64,000 nt of DNA from NCBI GenBank assembly GCA_964626565.1, contig CAZVFX010000015.1, positions 1-64,000 of the forward strand, given 5' to 3'. Positions 1 through 7,723 of this stretch are shown here, one piece after another. The notes below the pieces were generated by a model. The model made no database searches. It was not told the origin of the DNA and worked only from the letters and a program-made list of their open reading frames with translations. The DNA is from CAZVFX01 sp964626565 (GTDB taxonomy: Bacteria > Myxococcota_A > UBA9042 > CAIXZC01). A program made the translations under genes and the position numbers. How positions within the stretch are numbered: position 1 is the first letter of the stretch; every line of letters begins with the position of its first letter.

Positions 1-50
1 TGTGGGAGGTTGGCTCGCTTGCGTAGATAAGTTCTTGTCGAAAGAAAGGA

Positions 51-749
51 CTAGTTAACTGCCTGATCGGCCTCATCCTGGAAGGTGATCACCCGTTCGA
101 TGTACATGCGGTGGAGAAGTGCGAGGGCCCGCAAATCAGGCATCTCGGTAACGGCAAGCAGCTTGTCGATGCTCCCCTCCTGGCGAACCAGATTGAGAGT
201 GTACTGCGCTTCATCGACATTCCAGAAATACCTATCTCCAACGCCATGATTGTTGACGACAAGTTCACGATTGAAAGAACCGAGAATCTTCTCGTAAAGG
301 CCCACCAGCTTAGGCCGGTTGATGTCCAGGAAGCGAGACAGCTCCTGGGTGTCGTAGGCTACGTTCAGCAGCCGCCCGAGAGAAACCAGGGCACCCTCGT
401 TGTCACCGATCTTGAACAGCCACAGAACATCTTCGTACAAGAGATCGTGGCGACCGGTCCAAGGTACTGGTGCGGCTTCCTCTGCCGCAGGAGCATCCTC
501 GACCTCCTCGACGATCGCTTCTACCTCGATTTCGGGCTGCTCCTGCTGCACCGTCTCGCGGCCTCGAAGCAACTCCGAGCGTTCCTGGGTCGCCATGAGG
601 AAGAGGTCAAGGCTCTTGAGCACGGCAGAGTGCTCCTCATTGACCTCGGCAGGTGTAGCCTGCCTGCCCTCAATAGTGCGCGAGAGTCTCAGGAATAAAG
701 CCAAGTCGAGCTGCATCAAGTGAACCCCGAAGCCGAATTTCGCTTGCAA
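51..749 (-). CDS. Hypothetical protein, TTG start
   Basis: A 232-residue protein I do not recognise. The start is taken as TTG because a perfect AGGAGG (758-763, read on the minus strand) lies 8 bases before it. The next in-frame ATG (codon 12) lacks such a site. No signal peptide or membrane segment is visible. The N-terminal third is helical; residues about 70-95 are an acidic, Ala/Pro-rich linker; the C-terminal 130 residues look like an alpha-helical domain beginning near a DVLWLFKIGD stretch and rich in Leu and Tyr. This suggests two soluble domains joined by a flexible hinge. It is divergent from the sigma-factor gene, with 156 bases between them. No function can be assigned. Confidence 0.7.
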   Translation of the reverse strand: MQAKFGFGVHLMQLDLALFLRLSRTIEGRQATPAEVNEEHSAVLKSLDLFLMATQERSELLRGRETVQQEQPEIEVEAIVEEVEDAPAAEEAAPVPWTGRHDLLYEDVLWLFKIGDNEGALVSLGRLLNVAYDTQELSRFLDINRPKLVGLYEKILGSFNRELVVNNHGVGDRYFWNVDEAQYTLNLVRQEGSIDKLLAVTEMPDLRALALLHRMYIERVITFQDEADQAVN

Positions 750-814
750 GTCTAGCGCCTCCTATTCTATTTTTCAAGGGGAAACCGTGAGGAACGGCGT
801 TCGGATCCGGTTGC

Positions 815-843
815 GGAACTTTTGCCGCCCTGACGGCGTCTTA
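815..843 (+). promoter_or_regulatory. Putative ECF (sigma-E-type) promoter upstream of the sigma gene
   Basis: GGAACTT at 815-821 is followed after 16 bases by GTCTTA at 838-843. The known sigma-E consensus is GGAACTT, a spacer of about 15-16, then GTCTAA, so the -35 is perfect and the -10 differs at one base. It lies 62 bases before the sigma-factor ATG, which suggests autoregulation. Seen in sequence; activity is inferred. Confidence 0.65.
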
Positions 844-905
844 TCGTAAGTAAGCCTCATGAGGGGCGCTGAATTAGCGGCTGCCCATCCACCGCCGAGT
901 GGAGT

Positions 906-1493
906 ATGTCGAGGGAAGACGAAAAAGAACTCGTCCTCCGGCTGAAACGGGGGGAGGAAAAAGCGTTCACTGAGCTGGTCCTGAAGAACCAGGACCGGGT
1001 ATATACCTATCTGCTGCGCATGCTCGGCAACCACAGCGAAGCTGCCGAAGTGGCCCAAGAGGTATTCATCGCCGCGTTCCGTTTCGTGGACAAGTTCAGG
1101 GGGGAGGGGAGTCTCACCACCTGGCTGCTGAAGATCGCGTCCAACATGTACAAGAACAGGATACGCTACAACGTCCGGCGCAAGCGAAACCTGGAGACAT
1201 CCATCGATGACCTCGTCGAGAAGCGGGACTACCGCCCCATCGGCGAACGGCCGGACGACCCGGAAAGCGCACTGGCTGCAAAGGAGCTTGCCGAGGTGCT
1301 CCAGAAGGCCATTGAAGAATTGCCCGAGGATTTCAGGGAAGTCCTCGTCCTGCGTGATATTGAACTGCTTCAGTACGCAGAGATCCACGAACTAACGGAA
1401 CTGCCGGAGGGCACCATAAAATCGAGGCTCCATCGTGCTCGGCATCACCTCGCCCGGATTCTGAAAGAGAAGCTGGGCGAACAGGAGCTGTAG
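906..1493 (+). CDS. RNA polymerase sigma factor, ECF (RpoE-like) family
   Basis: A 195-residue ECF sigma factor directing core polymerase to stress-type promoters. Sigma-2 spans about residues 20-92: the DRVYTYLLRML helix, an AAEVAQEVFIAAFR -10-binding segment and a WLLKIASNMYKNRIR stretch. A charged linker follows, then sigma-4 at about 130-183 with ELPEDFREVLVLRDIE and the helix-turn-helix ending EGTIKSRLHRAR. The length is typical of the family. The start ATG is preceded by GTGGAGT, a weak and close Shine-Dalgarno, so translation may be modest. Two bases separate it from the anti-sigma gene, so the pair is almost certainly co-transcribed and translationally coupled. A sigma-E-like promoter lies just upstream. 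Confidence 0.93.
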   Translation: MSREDEKELVLRLKRGEEKAFTELVLKNQDRVYTYLLRMLGNHSEAAEVAQEVFIAAFRFVDKFRGEGSLTTWLLKIASNMYKNRIRYNVRRKRNLETSIDDLVEKRDYRPIGERPDDPESALAAKELAEVLQKAIEELPEDFREVLVLRDIELLQYAEIHELTELPEGTIKSRLHRARHHLARILKEKLGEQEL

Positions 1494-1495
1494 CC

Positions 1496-2089
1496 ATGGC
1501 TGAAGAGAACGAAGGGATGAAAACCAACGAAGAGTGGTTCCTGGCGTATCTTGACGGCGAGTTGACTCCCGAAGAGATGGACCAGTTGGAGGGCAGGCTC
1601 AAAGAAGATCAGGCCCTGAAAGATGAGTTCGACCAGTACAAGCGGACCGTGGAATTGGTGCGCAAAGTCGGGCCGGCACACGCCCCCACCGACCTGCTGC
1701 CCAACATCCAGCGGCGATTGGCCCGGCGCCAGGAGCGATCCTACGATATGCAGCTGCGTTTCCCGTACGAGTTGCTGGTCTTTGTGGCGCTGCTGGTGGG
1801 AATCCTCTACATGTACTTCGTCATGGTTCCCGCCGGTCCGGGAGAGGTGGCTTTCGTGATCAAGGTGGAAACATCGTCCCCGCTGACGCCCGAGACGACC
1901 CAGCAGTTCTCGTTGACCAAGGTGGAGCGGGAAGGGAAGGACACGGTATTCACCGTTCGCCTCGACCGTCAAACCGCTTCGTCCCTCCTGAAAGAACTGA
2001 AATCGGTCGCTGCCCAACTTCCGGAGCTGCCCGACGGCGTCAGGCTTTTCGAAGTAAGAATCCGGGTGCTCGATGAGAAGCTAGAATAG
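1496..2089 (+). CDS. Membrane-anchored anti-sigma factor candidate
   Basis: A 197-residue protein starting two bases after the sigma-factor stop. Residues 1-80 are acidic and helical (NEEWFLAYLDGELTPEE, then LEGRLKEDQALKDEFDQY), the usual anti-sigma cytoplasmic domain that binds ECF factors. The His and two Cys of the zinc-binding (ZAS) version are absent. One membrane helix lies at about 92-111, followed by a roughly 85-residue domain predicted outside the membrane. Position and topology support release of the sigma factor in response to envelope stress; the signal is unknown. The 3' end overlaps the convergent radical SAM gene by nine bases. Confidence 0.8.
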   Translation: MAEENEGMKTNEEWFLAYLDGELTPEEMDQLEGRLKEDQALKDEFDQYKRTVELVRKVGPAHAPTDLLPNIQRRLARRQERSYDMQLRFPYELLVFVALLVGILYMYFVMVPAGPGEVAFVIKVETSSPLTPETTQQFSLTKVEREGKDTVFTVRLDRQTASSLLKELKSVAAQLPELPDGVRLFEVRIRVLDEKLE

Positions 2090-3673
2090 CCAGAAAGGAA
2101 ATGACCACATCACGTAGTTGTATCGGGACGAAGCGAAGCGATGCCGCACCAGCCCCCCGGACCAGTCCTCAAATGGGAATCGGGAAGCAAAGGTGCGCTG
2201 CCACAAAGCTGTCGTCCGGTGAAGGACCCGGATGTTGTCGAAGCCGGCCACTGTGACCGGCCGTACCCGTTGCAGGCCGATGGCCGCGTCCAGGGCACGC
2301 TCTCCTATCCCTTCCAACTGGGCCGCGCACCGTTCAGGACTCGACAGGCCGCGCCAACGCCGGGGGAAGACCAGCACGATATCGTCGAATGCGGCCGCCA
2401 CGGTGTCGTAGGCGAAGGGAAATTCCACCAGGTCGAGAACGGACAAGACCAGACGGTTGCCGACCCCTTCCGCCTTCAGCGCTTCGGCCGTATCCAGTAT
2501 TGCTCGATCGTTGCCGGGATCCGGCTCAACGTTCCGGTTCCCTTCCCAATCGGTTCGCAACAGGTGGGCCACCCGAGCGACACCGCTGCCGGCCGCTACC
2601 GCCGCGTATTCCCTGGGCCCGACCCACATCGGTCCCCCTGCCAGGGGAACGACTTCGTCGCTCCGCCCGCCGAGGTTCGTGAACACCTCGGTAAGCCCGG
2701 CGCCGTCCAGGAGGTCTAACCCCGGCACCACCAGGCGACGAGCGCGAAATTCAGCCGCGTCCGAGATGATCTCACGGGCCATCTCACCGGCTGGATAGTG
2801 TTCCATGCGGAAGCCGGGACACGGGGTCGGGCAAGTGGGACAGCGTGGTATTGAATAGAACTGGGCCTGCTCGAACCGCTTCTCGTCACCCGCACCGTTC
2901 TCCTGGCGCCGGTGGGTGGCCAGTTCATAACGTTGCACTTCGATCCCTTCCAGCGAATCCAATCGACAAAACGGGATGTTGTACGGTTTCACCCTGGAAC
3001 CGAGGGCTGCGGCGGCGGCTCCAGCAGCCCCAACCGCGGAAGCAATGGTGGAGTAGTCCAGGAAGTGCCTGGCCGCCACGTGCAGATTGGCGCTGGAAGC
3101 CACGAACGGCTGCACTATATGTATGCCGGCGCCCATGCCTACAGCGCACTCCACTGTGCGCACCAGGTGCCCGACCGTTTCCGGCAGGAGCAGGCTCACC
3201 GAGTGGAGCACGAGTTCACTGCCGGCCCTCTCGGCCAATCGCCGGACGTTGGCGATCCCGCGGGTCAACTGGTCGAAACCGCCCGGAACTCCGGTAAGCC
3301 GATCGTGTAGACCGGCGTCCGCTGAATGCAGGGAGAACGAGATTCGGTTGAGGCCCGCTCTCAGCAATTGTTCGGTGAGGTTTTCAACTGCGAGCATGCG
3401 CCCGTTTGTGGTGATTGAGATTTCGCTGAAGCCCGACTTCGCCGCCTCGGCTACCAGTTCGGGTAGATCTGTACGCACAGTCGGTTCCCCGCCGGTAAAA
3501 GCGATTCTCGAGTATCCGCTCTTTTCGCCTGCTGCGATTCTATTGAGAACTTGGCTGGTTGACAGATCTCTGCCGGAGAGGTTGCCGCATCTCAGGTAGT
3601 GCTGGGGGCAAAACGTGCAACGGTTGTTGCAGTTTACACCGAGTTCCAGGGTGAGCAGACGCTCAACTCGCAA
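2081..3673 (-). CDS. Radical SAM protein of His-Xaa-Ser system (HxsC-like, C-terminally extended)
   Basis: A 530-residue radical SAM enzyme. The 4Fe-4S CX3CX2C motif is at Cys15, Cys19 and Cys22 (VNCNNRCTFC), close to the N-terminus, with the GGEP SAM-binding motif at 61-64. A second cysteine group, CPTCPTPC at 278-285, may bind an auxiliary cluster. Residues about 310-530 are an extra domain with no cysteine motif that I recognise. It is the last gene of the Hxs run, 83 bases after the precursor gene, matching the second maturase (HxsC) by position. The start is TTG at 3673 with AGAGGA 8 bases upstream; the next in-frame Met would remove the cluster motif. The HxsC name is by context and motif only; the C-terminal extension is unusual. 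Confidence 0.72.
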   Translation of the reverse strand: MRVERLLTLELGVNCNNRCTFCPQHYLRCGNLSGRDLSTSQVLNRIAAGEKSGYSRIAFTGGEPTVRTDLPELVAEAAKSGFSEISITTNGRMLAVENLTEQLLRAGLNRISFSLHSADAGLHDRLTGVPGGFDQLTRGIANVRRLAERAGSELVLHSVSLLLPETVGHLVRTVECAVGMGAGIHIVQPFVASSANLHVAARHFLDYSTIASAVGAAGAAAAALGSRVKPYNIPFCRLDSLEGIEVQRYELATHRRQENGAGDEKRFEQAQFYSIPRCPTCPTPCPGFRMEHYPAGEMAREIISDAAEFRARRLVVPGLDLLDGAGLTEVFTNLGGRSDEVVPLAGGPMWVGPREYAAVAAGSGVARVAHLLRTDWEGNRNVEPDPGNDRAILDTAEALKAEGVGNRLVLSVLDLVEFPFAYDTVAAAFDDIVLVFPRRWRGLSSPERCAAQLEGIGERALDAAIGLQRVRPVTVAGFDNIRVLHRTTALWQRTFASRFPFEDWSGGLVRHRFASSRYNYVMWSFPFWLF

Positions 3674-3756
3674 AAAACCAGTCCTCTGGAGTCGGGCACA
3701 ATTCCCGGGCCAAATTACGCCTCAGGGTGCGGGGGTGAGACTGCCAGTCGTCGACG

Positions 3757-4116
3757 CTACCAGGACCCGTGCGACCCGTGAGAGCCGTGGGAGCCGTGGG
3801 AGCCGTGAGAACCGTGAGAGCCATGGGAACCGTGAGACCCATGGGACCCGTGCGACCCGTGCGACCCGTGTGAACCATGCGAGCCGTGGGAGCCGTGGGA
3901 ACCATGCGAGCAGTGGCCTGCAGCAGTGACTTCCATGTTCTCCAGGTTTTCCGCACCGACCGACGTCTCTGACCCTAATGCGTGGCCAGTTGCCGTACCC
4001 GCCATGAGGAGAAAGGTAGAGATTTGCGCGGCTTGTTTCCGCGTAATCTTCCCTTCTTCGCTGAAAAGAAAGTCTTTAATTTTCTTCTTCAGCTTGGGCA
4101 TCTTGTCCTTCTTCAT
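3757..4116 (-). CDS. His-Xaa-Ser repeat precursor peptide (HxsA-type)
   Basis: A 119-residue precursor, the presumed substrate of the flanking radical SAM enzymes. Residues 1-30 are a Lys-rich leader (KKKIKDFLFSEEGKITRKQ). A hydrophobic Ala/Thr/Gly helix spans about 30-48 and a short acidic spacer 49-63. The core is His68-Cys69-Ser70 followed by sixteen exact His-Gly-Ser triplets (71-118) and a final Trp. That gives 17 consecutive HxS units, the hallmark of HxsA peptides. GGGAGGAAGG precedes the ATG. The gene sits between the HxsB-like and HxsC-like genes, 29 bases after the former. Bioactivity and modification chemistry are unknown; metal binding by the 17 histidines is plausible inference. 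Confidence 0.88.
   Translation of the reverse strand: MKKDKMPKLKKKIKDFLFSEEGKITRKQAAQISTFLLMAGTATGHALGSETSVGAENLENMEVTAAGHCSHGSHGSHGSHGSHGSHGSHGSHGSHGSHGSHGSHGSHGSHGSHGSHGSW
3763..3915 (-). repeat. Tandem 9-bp repeat encoding HCS + 16 x HGS
   Basis: A 153-base run with 9-base periodicity, each unit encoding His-Xaa-Ser. Units differ at wobble positions of His, Gly and Ser codons, so the repeat is conserved at protein level rather than being a pure DNA microsatellite. This argues for selection on the HxS peptide. Copy number may nevertheless vary between strains. Confidence 0.9.
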
Positions 4117-4145
4117 TTGCCTTCCTCCCTACTGCGGGGCCATCA

Positions 4146-5636
4146 TTAGTCGTGCGTAAAGAACACGCTTCTATCTCTAACTATCGTCCATTTCGTCAGG
4201 ATGTCAAGTGTTTCTTCGTCGTTTCCTGCAATCTTACCGAACAAGTAGTCTAGTATAGCAACGTACATCTTGTGCCGTTCGTTGGTTGCCATATTTCCAA
4301 AGATGCCGCCCTGCTCAGAATAGTTATAGACGGGGCAGATCCCCAAATACGGCTTGTATACCGAGTCCGCACACTCGGGGATCACGTCCAAACAGGAGGC
4401 CACCGAAAGCGCTTTGACAGGCGCGCTGTCGATCAGGTCCTTGTAGCTCGATCCGGGGATCTCGCCGATCTGGAACATGTCGTCGCCCATCTGGTAGAGC
4501 ATCCTACCCTCGTCACAAGTGAACACCGTACCGTCGTAGTTGTAGGCCACCTGGCCGATACCGGCCCCACAGGGAGACCTGAGATCCAGGTAGTTGGGAT
4601 CGTGGGGCGTCAACATCTTCGTGAGCAGAATCGCAGCCGTCCGCTCGAGAATCTCTACCCCCTGGCGATTCAACTCGATCATGTAGTCGAGAGCCTCGAA
4701 GTAGAAAGCCATGAACTCCTGCGACGTATACCCGATCTTCTCGAAGATCTTCTTGGCAAATCCGAAGGGATTCAGGGCGCGCAGGAAGATCGCCTTGCGG
4801 CCCAATCGGATGTACTCGTCAACAACCTCTCTGGGATACTTGAGAGTGTCCCGGGTGACGGTGAGCAACGCCTCGACGTGATAAAGGTCAGGATCAAGGC
4901 CCTTTTCCTTGTACGCCTGGTCCGCCTTGCGCAACCAGCGAACCGTCTCTTCGTACGAACTGCCGCCTTTCAGCTTGCGATTAGCGTCGTGAATCTCCTT
5001 GTGACCGTCCACAGATGTGCAGATCTGCACGTTGTTGGTCATTAAGTGCGCCAACTTGTCACTGTCCATGAGCGCCATGTTGGTAACCAGGGAGAACTCC
5101 AGGCGCTTGCCCGCAGTGCGGTTCTTCTCGACAGCATACTCAATTATGAACTGGACCACTTCCCAATTGACCAGCGGCTCACCACCCTGGAATTCGATGG
5201 TCAGGGTATCGGACGGCGACTCGAAAATCGTGTCCACTACCTGAGCCGCCAGCTCCGGAGTCATGTCGTAGAGGTTATCAGCCATATCACGGCGGGAAGC
5301 ATGACAGTAGACGCACACCTCGTTGCACCTTAACGTCGTGATGATTATGTGCAGGTACGGGCCGTTGAAGAGGAACGCGTTCTTGCGCGCGTATTTTTGC
5401 GCCAGCGCCTGCGTGTCCTCTTCGGAGGTAAAGAAATTCTTCTTCTTCAACTCGTCGTATTTGCCGCTTGCCTCGTCCAAGGTGCCGCTGATGAACTCTT
5501 CGAATTCCGGGCGCGTCAGAATGACAAACTCCCCAGCTTCGTTGGTAACCAGAATCTTCTCTCCCAGTTCCCCGTATCTGAACGGGCCCACCCGCTCCAG
5601 TCCTTTGCCTTTCAGTATTGAGTGTCCCCAGGCCAT
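4146..5636 (-). CDS. Radical SAM/SPASM maturase of His-Xaa-Ser system (HxsB-like)
   Basis: A 496-residue maturase. Residues about 15-90 form an N-terminal region of the winged-helix, PqqD-like type that typically binds leader peptides. The radical SAM core follows, with CX3CX2C at Cys104, Cys108 and Cys111 (RCNEVCVYC) and GGEP at 151-154. The C-terminal SPASM-type region has Cys356, Cys374, Cys415, Cys422 and Cys434, expected to hold auxiliary 4Fe-4S clusters. The family installs cross-links or other radical modifications in ribosomal peptides. The gene starts three bases after the small HxsD-like gene, with AAAGGA upstream, and is followed by the precursor. The HxsB label rests on architecture and gene order; the exact reaction is unknown. 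Confidence 0.83.
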   Translation of the reverse strand: MAWGHSILKGKGLERVGPFRYGELGEKILVTNEAGEFVILTRPEFEEFISGTLDEASGKYDELKKKNFFTSEEDTQALAQKYARKNAFLFNGPYLHIIITTLRCNEVCVYCHASRRDMADNLYDMTPELAAQVVDTIFESPSDTLTIEFQGGEPLVNWEVVQFIIEYAVEKNRTAGKRLEFSLVTNMALMDSDKLAHLMTNNVQICTSVDGHKEIHDANRKLKGGSSYEETVRWLRKADQAYKEKGLDPDLYHVEALLTVTRDTLKYPREVVDEYIRLGRKAIFLRALNPFGFAKKIFEKIGYTSQEFMAFYFEALDYMIELNRQGVEILERTAAILLTKMLTPHDPNYLDLRSPCGAGIGQVAYNYDGTVFTCDEGRMLYQMGDDMFQIGEIPGSSYKDLIDSAPVKALSVASCLDVIPECADSVYKPYLGICPVYNYSEQGGIFGNMATNERHKMYVAILDYLFGKIAGNDEETLDILTKWTIVRDRSVFFTHD

Positions 5637-5638
5637 AT

Positions 5639-5848
5639 CTATCCTTTGCTAGCGATCGTGAGCGCAAGCGCGAAGTTCAAGAACTCGTCGACCAGAACAT
5701 CGCCGACCTCTTCATCTATGTTGGCAAACGAGACCTCTATGCTGCCGCCCTTGCCGCCTACCTCGATGTCGGCCAATCCGACGAATTCAGCCGCCGCTTC
5801 CCTCACCGCACCGACACGGTAGAGCTTCTTGTTCAGCGCGACTTTCAT
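5639..5848 (-). CDS. Small HxsD-like protein (second copy)
   Basis: A 69-residue protein. The ATG overlaps the upstream hxsD stop as ATGA, so the two are translationally coupled, with AAGGAGAACAAGGA just before it. A longer in-frame reading from 5881 exists but lies inside hxsD and lacks support. The sequence parallels its neighbour: a KKLYRV start, an AAAEF helix, a strand with IEVSF, and a C-terminal DEFLNFALALTIA helix comparable to the neighbour's GEFENELINQALRLKIA. I infer a short paralog of HxsD, possibly a leader-recognition or scaffold partner. The duplication is the notable point. Confidence 0.75.
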   Translation of the reverse strand: MKVALNKKLYRVGAVREAAAEFVGLADIEVGGKGGSIEVSFANIDEEVGDVLVDEFLNFALALTIASKG

Positions 5849-6243
5849 TCCTTGTTCTCCTTCCCAAACTTGTCTTCCCACGGAACCGCGATGCCCAGCG
5901 GGTCTTCGAGGTAGTCGGTGTCGTCGTCGTCATCAAGACTCAGATCCAGCGACTCGGGCATGGCCGAGAACAGTGCACGGTGAATGATCGCTTCCCGCAC
6001 CTTTTCAGTGCGCTTGGCGATCTTCAGGCGCAACGCCTGGTTGATCAGTTCGTTCTCGAATTCTCCAACAACACTGTCGAACTCGTCGCGGGCACACTCG
6101 GGACGGGACTTGAGTCGGACGGAGATCTTGTCTTTCCCAGCCTTGTCCAGCAGCACGTAGCACCGGTCAAGATACACGTAAGCTGCCGCATAGACCACCT
6201 CCAGCGGGTAAATCCGCTGGTTCACCAGAACTTCCTTTTGCAT
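5845..6243 (-). CDS. hxsD: His-Xaa-Ser system protein HxsD
   Basis: A 132-residue protein, first gene of the Hxs operon. It has the HxsD signature: a QRIYPLEVVYAAAYVYLDR N-terminus, a basic strand region, then GEFENELINQALRLKIA followed by a REAIIHRAL helix. A C-terminal acidic tail has five consecutive Asp residues. The start is the second ATG (6243) because a GGGGGG tract sits 6 bases before it, whereas the upstream ATG at 6249 abuts that tract. HxsD proteins always accompany paired radical SAM maturases and HxS-repeat peptides; the molecular role is not established. The ATGA overlap with the next gene supports one operon. Confidence 0.85.
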   Translation of the reverse strand: MQKEVLVNQRIYPLEVVYAAAYVYLDRCYVLLDKAGKDKISVRLKSRPECARDEFDSVVGEFENELINQALRLKIAKRTEKVREAIIHRALFSAMPESLDLSLDDDDDTDYLEDPLGIAVPWEDKFGKENKE

Positions 6244-6282
6244 GCTCATCCCCCCTCAGAAAACAACCTACTGCCTGCCACG

Positions 6283-6310
6283 AGTCTATTCAGAAACGGT
6301 GGGTTGTCAA
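6283..6310 (-). promoter_or_regulatory. Putative sigma-70 promoter of the Hxs operon
   Basis: On the minus strand, TTGACA (6305-6310) and TAGACT (6283-6288) are 16 bases apart and 40 bases upstream of the hxsD start. The -35 is perfect and the -10 matches at four of six bases. It is the only good promoter I see for the five-gene run. Confidence 0.55.
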
Positions 6311-6337
6311 TCTACTCCTCTCTGATCATTAATCATT

Positions 6338-7402
6338 TCAACGGGATTTGACAACGCTGCGAAGCGCCTCTTCCGACTTTCGCCGGAAGAACTCGGCGCG
6401 TGCGCTCTTGTATTTCGACTCCGAAAGCAGCTTCATGGCCGCGTTCAATTCCTCCATGGAGCCGTTGAACTCACGATAGGACATGGACGCATGCTGCAGA
6501 TAGCCCACCGAGTCGAGCTTGACCGCCTCGTCAACGGACAACTCTATTCCCACTCGCTTCATCTCATCTTCGAGGACCATTGCCTCTACTACGTGCGTGG
6601 GATAGCCGGTCTTGGGAAACCAATAGGCTTCCAGATTGATGACAAAGCCCGTCTGCTGCGGTCGGGGTTTCACCTTCTTCACGACCATCAGTCGCGAGGC
6701 CTTCACCAGGGCGCCAAGGAATTTGTCCAAGTTTGCGTCGTCGGCCGGACCGGTTCTGACCACCACCAGAATGACATTCCGAATATCGTTGTCCTCGAAA
6801 TCGAACGGTTTCTGCCCGTGAATGGTCTCCGGTAGTTTGCGACGCTTGAACTTCGCCGCCTGAAACTCCCTGAATTCCACCACCACGCCGCTAAGCTGCC
6901 CCAGCCGGTCAATTTCCTCCTGCAGCGCCTCCTGAGCCGGCTCCTCCGGAATCTTCTCGAACATCCCCCACTCTTTTGCTTCGCGGTCGAGCCGAGCCAG
7001 CGACTGCTCGTACTCCGGAATATTGGCAATCGCCCCACGCGACCAGACAACCTCCCGGCGGGCCTTGAATTTGAGCTTTTTCAGCAATCCGGTCACTGCT
7101 TCACCCTCAGCCGGAAGCACGGCGACCGGCCGCGCCTCAACAACGTCAGCCCGCGGAGCTTCGCTGATCTCTTCAGCCGCGGAGGGGACAACAGCCTCCG
7201 TGGGCCTCTCCACAGCCTTCTCCTCGGCGGGTTCTTCCGGAGCAACAGCCGGCCCGGGCGCCTCGGCCGGCTCCGCGGACGCCGGGCCCTTCTTCTTCTT
7301 CTCGACCGTCGGCTCCCCCGTCTTGCTGCACCCGGCCAGCAACAGAGCCGCAACCACCAGGGAGCAAAGCATGGTGCGGGAGTTGAGTATTCTAAAGCCC
7401 AT
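6338..7402 (-). CDS. Lipoprotein of unknown function
   Basis: A 354-residue lipoprotein. The start at 7402 is chosen because GGGGAAG lies upstream and the product then begins with a signal peptide ending LLLAGC, a lipobox. The longer frame to 7537 would bury that signal. After the lipid-anchored Cys comes a low-complexity linker rich in Pro, Ala and Glu (about residues 25-95), typical of a tether that crosses periplasm or peptidoglycan. A charged alpha/beta region with several amphipathic helices follows. No catalytic motif is recognised. It is divergent from xseB with 99 bases between starts. The function is unknown and not obviously linked to the Hxs genes downstream. Confidence 0.75.
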   Translation of the reverse strand: MGFRILNSRTMLCSLVVAALLLAGCSKTGEPTVEKKKKGPASAEPAEAPGPAVAPEEPAEEKAVERPTEAVVPSAAEEISEAPRADVVEARPVAVLPAEGEAVTGLLKKLKFKARREVVWSRGAIANIPEYEQSLARLDREAKEWGMFEKIPEEPAQEALQEEIDRLGQLSGVVVEFREFQAAKFKRRKLPETIHGQKPFDFEDNDIRNVILVVVRTGPADDANLDKFLGALVKASRLMVVKKVKPRPQQTGFVINLEAYWFPKTGYPTHVVEAMVLEDEMKRVGIELSVDEAVKLDSVGYLQHASMSYREFNGSMEELNAAMKLLSESKYKSARAEFFRRKSEEALRSVVKSR

Positions 7403-7501
7403 TTTTCTTCCCCTGGGAACGGTTTTTAAATACACTCCCACTAAGATAGGACACCCGGCGGGAAAGTGCAACCACGTCGGAATGAACTGGGAGGGCATGT
7501 C

Positions 7502-7723
7502 GTGGCGAAGAAGAAGGAGCAACCGTCGTTCGAGCAACTGCTGGCTGAAGTGGAGCAGGTAGTCAATTCCCTGCAGGAAGGTTCCGTGCCCCTGGAAACC
7601 GCGCTGGAACTGTACGAATCAGGATTCGACAAGCTCAAGGCGGCCCAGCTTCGCCTGGACGGCGCCCGAGAAAAGCTGGAAACTCTGAAGAAAGGCTCAC
7701 CCGATGAAGAAGCAGAGGCTTGA
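7502..7723 (+). CDS. xseB: Exodeoxyribonuclease VII small subunit
   Basis: A 73-residue protein starting at GTG 7502, with GGGAGGG 6 bases before it. It matches XseB: SFEQLLAEVEQVVNSLQEGSVPLETALELYESG, followed by a helix with DGAREKLETL. XseB forms the helical partner of XseA in the nuclease that degrades single-stranded DNA. The large-subunit gene is not in this window, which is unusual because xseA often sits just upstream. The 3' end overlaps tlyA by 20 bases, so the two are co-transcribed; xseB next to tlyA is seen in many bacteria. Confidence 0.92.
   Translation: MAKKKEQPSFEQLLAEVEQVVNSLQEGSVPLETALELYESGFDKLKAAQLRLDGAREKLETLKKGSPDEEAEA

Noticed and set aside
3763..3915. CRISPR-like or microsatellite array
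   Set aside because: Nine-base units without spacers, in frame and varying at wobble positions; coding repeat of the HxsA-type peptide.
3615..3956. Arg-Gly-Ser-rich plus-strand frame over the HxS precursor
   Set aside because: Pure reflection of the HGS repeat; no ribosome-binding site and no upstream promoter.
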